Shown here: positions 57,409 through 64,000 of the stretch, in pieces
Position numbering within the stretch: position 1 is the first letter of the stretch
Layout: each line of letters opens with the position of its first letter
From: Shewanella oneidensis MR-1
GTDB lineage: Bacteria; Pseudomonadota; Gammaproteobacteria; Enterobacterales; Shewanellaceae
Assembly: GCF_000146165.2 (NCBI RefSeq)
Contig: NC_004347.2
Span: forward strand, 1 to 64,000
Length of the DNA: 64,000 nucleotides
Direction of reading: 5' to 3'
Position numbers and translations under genes: made by a program
The notes under the pieces: model-generated
What the model was told of the DNA's origin: nothing
The model's input: only the letters and a program-made list of their open reading frames with translations
Database searches by the model: none

Positions 57409-57843
57409 ATGCAAGAATATATCGAATTTTTTAAGGCTCACACTCTGCTAAGTCTGGCTTGGGTGGGTTTGTTTGTAATGCTTGTGGTCAGTGTGATCAA
57501 ATCGAGCTTCTCTAAAATCAAAAATGTCACTCATCAAGAACTCACTATTATGGTGAACAGACAAGACGCCAAAGTCGTGGATGTGCGTTCTAATGATGAT
57601 TTCCGTAAGGGCCATATTGTTGGTGCAGTTAACGTTACGCTCGCGGATATTAAAAATAATCAGGTTTCAGCCCTTGAAAAGTTTAAAGGTAGTCCCATTA
57701 TACTGGTATGCAATGCTGGCATGACCTCGTCTCAAGCGGCTCAGCTTTTAAGTAAACAAGGTTTTGAAAACCTGTATAACTTGAAAGGTGGTATGGGTGA
57801 ATGGCAGGCAGCCAATATGCCTGTTTCAAAAAGCAAAAGATAA
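57409..57843 (+). CDS. yibN: Membrane-anchored rhodanese-like protein (YibN)
   Basis: The 144-residue protein has a single N-terminal transmembrane helix (LLSLAWVGLFVMLVVSVI) and a cytoplasmic rhodanese domain with VVDVRSNDDFRKGHIVGAVN and the active-site loop VCNAGMTSSQAAQLL, whose Cys is intact. It precedes secB, as in E. coli where yibN-grxC-secB-gpsA is the order; here grxC is missing between them. Sulfurtransferase activity is likely but the acceptor is unknown. Confidence 0.93.
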   Translation: MQEYIEFFKAHTLLSLAWVGLFVMLVVSVIKSSFSKIKNVTHQELTIMVNRQDAKVVDVRSNDDFRKGHIVGAVNVTLADIKNNQVSALEKFKGSPIILVCNAGMTSSQAAQLLSKQGFENLYNLKGGMGEWQAANMPVSKSKR

Positions 57844-58104
57844 GTTGTCGGCGGCAGTTATGCGCAGTGCTGCATAGTCAACGAATTGTGCAGCCATAGC
57901 GTCATCATTGTTTGGCATACTAATCCTGCGGTCACTAAGGGCTTAAATTAAGTATTTAGATTGACTTCAAAAGTACCCCGTTAAGGGAGCGTTGGGACGG
58001 TACTGAGATCTCATACAGGCATCAAAGCACAAGCCCGAGCGAAATAGACAAATAAGCCAGCCATGAAAGCGCTGGCATAACATTGATAGGATAGGTAGGA
58101 AATT

Positions 58105-58578
58105 ATGGCTGAAGTAGCAAACAACGAACAACAAGCCCCACAATTCAACATCCAACGTGTTTACACTAAAGATGTTTCTTTCGAAACACCTAACAGCCCA
58201 GCGGTATTCCAAAAAGAATGGAATCCAGAAGTTAAGTTAGATTTAGACACTCGCAGCGCTAAATTAGCCGATGACGTGTATGAAGTGGTTCTGTCTTTGA
58301 CTGTGACTGCACAAAACGGCGGCGAAACTGCATTCCTGTGTGAAGTACAGCAAGCAGGTATCTTCTCAATTGCAGGTCTGACTGAGCCACAACTGGCTCA
58401 CTCATTAGGCGCATACTGCCCTAACATCCTATTCCCATATGCGCGTGAAGCGGTTGGTAGCTTAGTGGGTCGTGGTACTTTCCCACAATTGAACTTAGCG
58501 CCAGTAAACTTCGACGCTCTGTTTGCCCAATACGTGCAACAACGTCAAGCCGCAGCCGCTGAAGAAGCTAACGCTTAA
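58105..58578 (+). CDS. secB: Protein export chaperone SecB
   Basis: SecB is a tetrameric cytoplasmic chaperone that keeps exported proteins unfolded and delivers them to SecA. The 157-residue acidic protein has [19 protein letters not shown] and the SecA-contact region [20 protein letters not shown], with the later [20 protein letters not shown]. It is 4 bases before gpsA, so the two are translated together. Confidence 0.97.
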   Translation: MAEVANNEQQAPQFNIQRVYTKDVSFETPNSPAVFQKEWNPEVKLDLDTRSAKLADDVYEVVLSLTVTAQNGGETAFLCEVQQAGIFSIAGLTEPQLAHSLGAYCPNILFPYAREAVGSLVGRGTFPQLNLAPVNFDALFAQYVQQRQAAAAEEANA

Positions 58579-58582
58579 TTAC

Positions 58583-59599
58583 ATGAATAACTCTGCCGAT
58601 ATCACGGTATTAGGGGCGGGCTCATATGGCACCGCCCTTGCCATCTCTTTAGCCAGCAATGGTCATAAGACCTTGTTGTGGGGGCACGATCCTGCCCATA
58701 TGCAGACTCTTGCAGAGGATAAATGCAACCAAGCATTCTTGCCTGGTATTGCTTTTCCCGAGTGTTTACATATCGAAGCCGATTTAGCCAAAGCCTTAGC
58801 CGCCAGCAATAACGTGCTGGTTGTCGTGCCTAGCCATGTGTTTGGCACGGTACTGGCCCAAGCCAAACCTTTGTTGCGCCAAGATGCACGCATCGTATGG
58901 GCGACCAAAGGGCTCGAGCCTGAAACCGGACGTTTGCTGCAAGATGTGGCCCGTGATGTGTTAGGCGAGCAATATCCGCTGGCGGTATTGTCTGGGCCAA
59001 CCTTTGCGAAGGAATTAGCCATGGGTTTACCTACGGCGATTTCAGTTGCAGGCACTTGTCCTCAATTTACCGCTGAGTTAGTGGAATTGCTGCACAGCCC
59101 TAAACGTTTACGGGTTTACGCCAACGACGACTTTATCGGCCTGCAATTAGGCGGCGCGGTAAAGAACGTTATCGCGATTGGCGCGGGGATGTCTGACGGT
59201 ATTGGCTTTGGTGCCAACGCCAGAACGGCTTTAATCACCCGCGGTTTAGTCGAGTTAACCCGCTTAGGCGAAGCCTTAGGCGCCAGCACCGCTACCTTTA
59301 TGGGCATGGCTGGATTAGGTGACCTAGTGCTGACTTGTACCGACAACCAATCCCGTAACCGCCGCTTTGGTTTAGCCTTAGGTAAAGGCTGCGATGTGGA
59401 TACCGCCCAGGTTGAAATTGGCCAAGTGGTTGAGGGTTATCGCAATACTAAAGAAGTGTTTACGCTAGCCAAACGTCTTGGTGTTGAAATGCCGATCACT
59501 GAGCAGATTTACCAAGTTTTGTATCAAGGTAAATCACCAGTTGATGCCGCAAAAGAACTGCTCGGTAGAGAGAAGAAATCAGAAACGCCTACGCAATAA
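58583..59599 (+). CDS. gpsA: Glycerol-3-phosphate dehydrogenase [NAD(P)+]
   Basis: GpsA makes sn-glycerol-3-phosphate for phospholipid synthesis. The 338-residue protein, from the ATG at 58583, begins [20 protein letters not shown] with the NAD(P)-binding loop, and has [20 protein letters not shown], the catalytic Lys in [17 protein letters not shown], and [20 protein letters not shown]. The open frame reaches back to 58523 inside secB but is not used. A strong terminator follows. Confidence 0.96.
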   Translation: MNNSADITVLGAGSYGTALAISLASNGHKTLLWGHDPAHMQTLAEDKCNQAFLPGIAFPECLHIEADLAKALAASNNVLVVVPSHVFGTVLAQAKPLLRQDARIVWATKGLEPETGRLLQDVARDVLGEQYPLAVLSGPTFAKELAMGLPTAISVAGTCPQFTAELVELLHSPKRLRVYANDDFIGLQLGGAVKNVIAIGAGMSDGIGFGANARTALITRGLVELTRLGEALGASTATFMGMAGLGDLVLTCTDNQSRNRRFGLALGKGCDVDTAQVEIGQVVEGYRNTKEVFTLAKRLGVEMPITEQIYQVLYQGKSPVDAAKELLGREKKSETPTQ

Positions 59600-59637
59600 A
59601 ACGCGAGCCGTGATGATGCTGTAATGCTGAATAACAT

Positions 59638-59668
59638 AAAGGGTGCTAAAATAGCGCCCTTTTTTATA
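59638..59668 (+). terminator. Terminator after gpsA
   Basis: AAGGGTGCTA, AAA, TAGCGCCCTTTTTT. Confidence 0.88.
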
Positions 59669-59948
59669 CATGGACTTCTGGTGCAAGAAGTATCCCCGAT
59701 AGCCATGGCCCTTGATGTTCCCGACATCAGACGAGCATTTCCTCCATCCCTGGAGGTCAGATGGTGAAAGAGGGGATTAATGTCCGATCGCCATCGCCTT
59801 AATGTGACAGGCAGCAGTCGGGTATTGGCTGTATCCATTAAGGCTGAATGCGGAATATTTACCCCAGTATCAAAGACCAATACCGTAACTAAGTCTTTGA
59901 ACAATATGGGATGATAGGCAATAGCCAAATCAATTTTTCGACTGGAGT
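59669..59948. other. Intergenic region with a short dispersed palindromic motif
   Basis: No gene is supported here. It contains several small inverted repeats, including TCCTCCATCCCTGGAGG at 59740-59756. The segment 59739-59758 matches 19 of 20 bases at 50902-50921 in the 23S-5S spacer. Confidence 0.6.
59739..59758. repeat. Short dispersed palindromic repeat, copy after gpsA
   Basis: TTCCTCCATCCCTGGAGGTC; see the copy at 50902-50921. Confidence 0.55.
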
Positions 59949-61139
59949 ATGAGTGTGAAACATCATGATGTGATTATTATCGGAGCCGGCGCCGCAGGAT
60001 TAATGTGTGCAGCAACAGCAGGTTACCGAGGTCGTGATGTACTGGTACTCGATAATGCCAAGCAGGCTGGGCGTAAAATACTCATCAGCGGTGGCGGCCG
60101 TTGTAACTTTACCAACCTTAAAGTCGAACCCGCCAACTTTATCTGTGGCAACCCGCACTTTGTAAAATCGGCATTGGCGCGTTATCCCTCGCAGCAGTTT
60201 ATCGAACTGGTTGAGCGCCACGGCATTGAATACCACGAGCGCGACCATGGCCAGTTGTTTTGTAATGACTCGGCTAAAGAGATAGTCACTATGCTGCTCA
60301 CCGAATGCGAATGGGCGGGCGTGAGTATTAAGCTGCGTACCGATATTTTATCCGTTGGTAAAAACGAGGCCGGCCGCTTTGAGCTAAACACCTCAAATGG
60401 CGAGTTAAGTTGTGACTCATTAGTTATCGCCACCGGCGGTTTATCTATGCCAAAACTTGGCGCTACGCCTTACGGTTATCAATTGGCCGAGCAGTTTGGC
60501 CTTAAGGTATTGCCAACTCACGCGGGTCTAGTGCCTTTTACTTGGCACAGCGAGGATAAAATTCGCTTCGAACCGCTGTCGGGCATTGCCGTACCGAGCC
60601 GTATTACCGCCAAAGATGGCACCGCCTTTAGCGAAGCCTTGCTCTTTACCCACAGAGGCTTATCCGGCCCCGCCATTTTGCAGATTTCCAACTATTGGAA
60701 GGCGGGCGAAACCATAAAAATCAATCTATTACCCAATATGGATGCCGCACAGGCCATAGAGCAACAACTGGCCGCACATCCCAAACAGAGTCTGCGCAAC
60801 ACCTTAAGCCTGTGGTTACCTAAGCGGCTGGTGGAAGTGTTATTTGATGAGGTATTACTCAACAAAGCTTTAAATCAACTGGTTCATGCAGAGCGCGCCA
60901 AGTTAGTCGACGACCTGCACCGCTGGACAGTCTTAATGAATGGCACCGAAGGCTATCGCACCGCCGAAGTGACACTAGGCGGTGTGGATACCCATGAACT
61001 GTCCTCCAAAACCATGGAAGCCATTAAAGTCCCCGGCCTGTTTTTTATTGGGGAAGTGATGGATGTCAGCGGTTGGTTAGGCGGCTTTAACTTCCAATGG
61101 GCTTGGGCATCTGGAGTGGCTGCAGGAAAGGCGGTGTAG
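59949..61139 (+). CDS. FAD/NAD(P)-dependent oxidoreductase, HI0933/YhiN family
   Basis: The 396-residue flavoprotein has the dinucleotide-binding start DVIIIGAGAAGLMCAATAGY, the family motif GRKILISGGGRCNFTN, a second nucleotide contact LVIATGGLSMPKLGATPYG, and the C-terminal GEVMDVSGWLGGFNFQWAWA. These match the BaiN/YhiN (HI0933-like) family, whose substrate is generally unknown. It is the last gene of recognisable core synteny before the accessory segment that begins at 61140. Confidence 0.93.
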   Translation: MSVKHHDVIIIGAGAAGLMCAATAGYRGRDVLVLDNAKQAGRKILISGGGRCNFTNLKVEPANFICGNPHFVKSALARYPSQQFIELVERHGIEYHERDHGQLFCNDSAKEIVTMLLTECEWAGVSIKLRTDILSVGKNEAGRFELNTSNGELSCDSLVIATGGLSMPKLGATPYGYQLAEQFGLKVLPTHAGLVPFTWHSEDKIRFEPLSGIAVPSRITAKDGTAFSEALLFTHRGLSGPAILQISNYWKAGETIKINLLPNMDAAQAIEQQLAAHPKQSLRNTLSLWLPKRLVEVLFDEVLLNKALNQLVHAERAKLVDDLHRWTVLMNGTEGYRTAEVTLGGVDTHELSSKTMEAIKVPGLFFIGEVMDVSGWLGGFNFQWAWASGVAAGKAV

Positions 61140-61361
61140 TCTCTGTCGGCACAGAAGAGTGCTGCTAATCTTTCTATCAACTTTTAATGTAAAACGCTTG
61201 GTTCAGTGAATCAGGCCTGTTTAATTGCTTAATACACAAAATCTTGCAACTTTGCGCTAGGTCCAGTTTCTAATAAATCATCGACTATAGATTGCTTTAT
61301 ATAATTTTTAATGAATTAACATTACAAAACTGGACTCTAGTTTCCACACTCTTTAGCTGCT

Positions 61362-63077
61362 TTAGCCTTGCGGTAGAGTATCTAATAGTTCTTTAAACCA
61401 CTCTTTATTCCTTACAAAATCCAAGTCCGTATCAGTGTTCAAATGGTTTTTATCAGGTAAGGTTTTTGCCTTATAGCAGGCAAAGAGTTCCTCTTTACAA
61501 TTTAAGTCATCATGCAGTAAAGAGTATAGGCAAGCTAAGTTATAGTTTGGTTGATTGGCGACTGAGCGGGCTTGAATGAGCTTAGATTTTGACTCTTCAA
61601 ATAACTCTGTTTTTTGTTGTAGCTTCGCTAAGTCTAAAAGGGCACCCCCCCAGTTGCTAATAGCTTCATGGTCGTCAGGCTTAATAGCCAAGGCTGCCTC
61701 ATACTTTTCAATACTTTGCTCAAATAAGGCTGGTTCTTGTTTGAGCTGCGCTAAGTCTGAAAGTACATTTCCCCAGTTGAAAAGAGCATCATGCATGTCA
61801 GGCTTAATCGCTAACGCGGCCTGATACTTTTCAAGACTCTGCTCAAATAAGGCTGGCTCTTGTTTAAGCTGCGCTAAGTCTGAAAGGGCATTTCCCCAGT
61901 TGTTAAGGGCTTCATGCATGTCAGGCTTAATTGCCAAAGCGGCCTGATACTTTTCAAAACTTTGCTCAAATAACTTCGGCTGCTGCGCTTTTTTAGCTTG
62001 TTCTACTAATAGGTCCCCAAGTGCGATTTCTGCCCACGCAACGACCGCTTTTTCTTCTTCGTCCAGCTCTGTACCTTTGGCCAGAGCTATGAGCTCATTG
62101 TACTTACCTTTCATCAAGAGTAGTTCAAAGTTTGGTCTCGCTCTTTGCTCTCTCTCTTCTTGAGATTTTCTTAGCATACTTCGAGTTGAAGCCAGAATAT
62201 CAAGTTCGTTGTGCTGTTGGGTTGGAAATTCAAGCACTGGTTCCAACTGATCCAATAAGTGGCCATATGGGTCGTCAAACGCTTTTGGAGGAAAACATTC
62301 TAATTCTTGGGCAAGTTCGATAAAAAATCGATCGGCATCTTCATGGTGCAAGTAGTGCGCAACATTGTTGGGAGCAATAAGATTCTCATTAACATGATGT
62401 GGAGCTTTCTCACTACGGCCAACCCAGAATAATCTTTTCTGATCGGTAAATTTATCTTTTAAAAGCGGGAAAAATGCATCTGCATTGCCGCTATAGCCAA
62501 TGAAAATACTAGGGGATTGGTTCAGTGTGTTTGCAACAAACTGACTAAGCTTTTCCGCATGCCGTTTAGTTTCTTCCTCAGTATTAAGCTGAACAAAGCC
62601 ATGACTTTGCCCATGTAGGTGAACAATCGAGGGATCGATAATCAGGCTCAATAAATCTAAGTTTGCCGAGGTAAAGTCGTAAATTGATGGGTAAAGACCG
62701 AGAAGGCCACAGCTTCTTGAAAGGATATTATCAAAGTTAAAGGTCAAGACTCTTTGGATATATCCCTTCTCCAACAGTAAGGCTTGTACAATATGAGCCC
62801 AGTTAATTCTTGCCTTTTGAATATAATCTTGTAGTAACTCTCGTCTGTCATCTTTTGTCAGCGCAGCCATGCAGCGACCATAATCATATCTATCTGTTGC
62901 TGAGAGCGCTTTTAGGTCGAGAGCATGCTTTTCGTTAATTTCATTCACCAGCTCAGAGGCCAGTGGAATGCCAGCGCTCTTTGAGCAACCCGCGCCGGTA
63001 AACAGAACAAAAGGTTTATTATCTCTCTTCGCTCGTCGCATATATTCGGCGAGGTCTTTAACGTCGTAGCTACTCAT
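61362..63077 (-). CDS. SIR2-like NADase / TPR-repeat protein (candidate anti-phage effector)
   Basis: The 571-residue protein has an N-terminal SIR2-like domain (about residues 20-260): FTGAGCSKSAGIPLA (26-40), the Asn/Asp motif LTFNFDNILSR (111-121), the likely catalytic His in VHLHGQ (152-157), and IFIGYSGNAD (191-200). All expected catalytic positions are present. Residues 300-368 are helical and charged. Three near-identical 41-residue TPR-like units follow at 369-409, 410-450 and 451-491, then a degenerate unit and a helical tail. SIR2-like domains fused to repeat sensors are used in defence systems to deplete NAD after phage detection; that role here is inferred. No partner gene (HerA, Argonaute, TIR, STAND) is adjacent. 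It is flanked by a transposase remnant. Confidence 0.85.
   Translation of the reverse strand: MSSYDVKDLAEYMRRAKRDNKPFVLFTGAGCSKSAGIPLASELVNEINEKHALDLKALSATDRYDYGRCMAALTKDDRRELLQDYIQKARINWAHIVQALLLEKGYIQRVLTFNFDNILSRSCGLLGLYPSIYDFTSANLDLLSLIIDPSIVHLHGQSHGFVQLNTEEETKRHAEKLSQFVANTLNQSPSIFIGYSGNADAFFPLLKDKFTDQKRLFWVGRSEKAPHHVNENLIAPNNVAHYLHHEDADRFFIELAQELECFPPKAFDDPYGHLLDQLEPVLEFPTQQHNELDILASTRSMLRKSQEEREQRARPNFELLLMKGKYNELIALAKGTELDEEEKAVVAWAEIALGDLLVEQAKKAQQPKLFEQSFEKYQAALAIKPDMHEALNNWGNALSDLAQLKQEPALFEQSLEKYQAALAIKPDMHDALFNWGNVLSDLAQLKQEPALFEQSIEKYEAALAIKPDDHEAISNWGGALLDLAKLQQKTELFEESKSKLIQARSVANQPNYNLACLYSLLHDDLNCKEELFACYKAKTLPDKNHLNTDTDLDFVRNKEWFKELLDTLPQG
61605..61973 (-). repeat. Three 123-base tandem repeats in the SIR2-TPR gene
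   Basis: The DNA encoding three 41-residue TPR-like units repeats every 123 bases (for example GCTGCGCTAAGTCTGAAAG at 61745 and again at 61868). Units 1 and 2 are very similar; unit 3 is more diverged. Confidence 0.9.
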
Positions 63078-63106
63078 TAACCATCCATTAATTTTTAAGT
63101 TAATGT

Positions 63107-63135
63107 TTTATAAATATTTTGAAAATAAATATCAA
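63107..63135 (-). promoter_or_regulatory. Putative sigma-70 promoter of the SIR2-TPR gene
   Basis: On the minus strand TTGATA (63130-63135) and TATAAA (63107-63112) are separated by exactly 17 bases, about 30 bases upstream of the ATG. Read directly; not tested. Confidence 0.5.
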
Positions 63136-63272
63136 GTCTAAACAACAATACGTAGGACAGCAGCCTTGTAAACTGAAGTGAAGATGATGGGCAACACTGG
63201 ACGCCTAGCCTTAATCGCGCGTTAGTTAATCTCCAGCTATGGCTTGGTTAAGCATTAAACACGGAGGTTTGT

Positions 63273-63400
63273 ATGCCGCGCTCTCGCACAACTCAGATAA
63301 GTCTTGAAGATATTCCCTTTTGCCTACTTGGCGCATGACACAGTTGCACTTCTGCGGGTATATGCTCTCAATGGCGCCAACTAGACTTAAGCTATACTGG
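63273..63400 (+). pseudogene. Decayed REP-associated tyrosine transposase (RAYT / IS200-like) fragment
   Basis: After a good GGAGG site, the ATG at 63273 encodes MPRSRTTQISLEDIPFCLLG and stops at 63336-63338. The start matches the typical RAYT N terminus (short basic lead, QISL, D, P). About 20 bases on, short stretches spell FCGY and then, in a shifted frame, ALNGAN, which fit the next RAYT segment (FLCGYDALNG). The gene is broken by small deletions and ends within about 130 bases. The right boundary is approximate. Confidence 0.6.
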
Positions 63401-63428
63401 TAATGCTGCTTTTTTATCTGAGGAGCGC

Positions 63429-64000
63429 ATGGTGATTAAATTTTTGAAAAAAATGCTTATTTGTCTACTGGGAGCCGCCAGTCCGCTTGCGGCAGAGCCT
63501 CTGGTCATTGGTGCCGAAGATGACTGGGCTCCCTATTGCGCTCTGGATAAGCAGAGTGGACAACCTCTCGGCCTGGCTCCGGAGCTGGTCAAGGCGGTAT
63601 TTGCTACCGAGAAACTCGAGATTGCTTTTCGTCCTCTTCCCTTCGCCCGTTGTATGCACGATGCGAAAAGCGGCAAAGTTGTGGGTTGTTTCAACGCGAC
63701 CATTACCGAAGAAAATCGCAACCAGTACTATTGGCATAAAACCCCGATGTTTGAAGAGGATCTTGCCATCTTCGCTCTTGCTAGCGAGCCGAACCGAGAT
63801 CTCCAACTCTCCTCGCTAGAGGGGAAGAGGGTTGGGATTACTCTGGGTTACACCTATCCCACCGATTTTATGGATAACACTAAGATCACCCGTTTTGAGG
63901 CTAAATCGGATGCTCAGATCCTCGAAATGCTGGTGCGTGGCCGAGTCGACTACATTCTGATGAATGGTATGCCGGGTTACCTGCAGATCCAGCAGAGGCA
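63429..64000 (+). CDS. Periplasmic amino-acid-type substrate-binding protein (3' truncated by window)
   Basis: The open frame starts at ATG 63429 after GAGGAGCGC and runs past the window end; about 190 codons are visible. It has a signal peptide (FLKKMLICLLGAASPLAA, cleavage near AEP) and the family-3 solute-binding fold: LVIGAEDDWAPYCALDK, LGLAPELVKAVFATEKLEIA, a two-Cys pair (RCMHD and VGCFN) and GKRVGITLGYTYPTDF. It may serve an ABC transporter or be the sensor-like orphan type. Codon use, with many CTG/CTC Leu and GCC, looks GC-richer than neighbours. Confidence 0.82.
   Translation, partial: MVIKFLKKMLICLLGAASPLAAEPLVIGAEDDWAPYCALDKQSGQPLGLAPELVKAVFATEKLEIAFRPLPFARCMHDAKSGKVVGCFNATITEENRNQYYWHKTPMFEEDLAIFALASEPNRDLQLSSLEGKRVGITLGYTYPTDFMDNTKITRFEAKSDAQILEMLVRGRVDYILMNGMPGYLQIQQR

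Larger units (their letters stand above)
63078..63428. other. Intergenic segment with promoter and transposase remnant
   Basis: These 351 bases hold no intact gene. The left part is AT-rich with the SIR2-TPR promoter. The middle (63180-63272) shows no clear feature. The right part has the RAYT-type transposase remnant from 63273. Confidence 0.6.

Noticed and set aside
59524..59928. A 134-codon minus-strand frame after gpsA
   Set aside because: It crosses the gpsA terminator and overlaps gpsA, has no recognisable domain and includes the dispersed palindromic motif.
61605..61973. Regular repeats that might suggest a CRISPR array
   Set aside because: The 123-base units are in frame, coding throughout and have no unique spacers.
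61140..63430. A partner gene for the SIR2-TPR protein (HerA ATPase, Argonaute, TIR or STAND)
   Set aside because: No other intact gene is present between yhiN and the binding-protein gene; a partner to the right of the window cannot be excluded.

Overview
The window is a chromosomal segment from a gammaproteobacterium of the genus Shewanella, most likely close to the S. oneidensis / MR-4 group. The evidence is the gene order mioC-oriC, rnpA-rpmH-dnaA-dnaN-recF-gyrB, fadBA, trkH-hemG, def-fmt-rsmB-trkA-trkH and nsrR, a Shewanella-type 16S rRNA, and a peptide transporter with the active-site residues and numbering of the crystallised S. oneidensis PepTSo. This assignment comes from reading the sequence, not from a database search.

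Layout. 1-333 is the right part of the replication origin (GATC-rich AT tract plus DnaA boxes), next to mioC. 334-6418 holds mioC, the PepTSo-like transporter, mnmE, and the yidC-yidD-rnpA-rpmH cluster running leftward. 6419-6872 is a regulatory region rich in GATC and DnaA-box sequences. It leads into dnaA-dnaN-recF-gyrB (6873-13055). 13129-23060 has a GST, an HDOD protein, glyQS, tag, a large TolB-propeller/amidohydrolase, a MOSC protein and tusA. Five parS-type sites lie between 10.6 and 23.2 kb and mark the origin-proximal ParB loading zone. 23307-29018 holds fadBA with a PsrA-like operator, pepQ and yigZ. 29096-33694 has two trkH and two hemG-like genes around a HlyU-like ArsR regulator. 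33706-45521 holds trkA-rsmB-fmt-def, divergent from a lysM-dprA-smg-zinc-finger-tsaC-hemF run, then a truncated globin, aroE, a DUF1488 protein and a gamma carbonic anhydrase. 45633-51287 is a complete rRNA operon (P1/P2, boxA, 16S, tRNA-less spacer, 23S, 5S, tRNA-Asp). 51728-61139 has ykgJ-nsrR, the gpmI-envC-ctpA-yibQ cell-envelope operon, yibN, secB-gpsA and yhiN. 61140-64000 is accessory in character: a stand-alone SIR2-like/TPR protein, a decayed REP-associated transposase fragment, and a truncated periplasmic binding protein with different codon use.

Most of the window is core genome for replication start, segregation, translation and envelope maintenance, with canonical operons. The least ordinary items are the parS cluster (including one site that doubles as a terminator-like palindrome), the ten-base-phased GATC array upstream of dnaA, the paired trkH/hemG loci around a redox-type regulator, and the SIR2-TPR gene at the right end, a plausible single-gene anti-phage (NAD-depleting) system.
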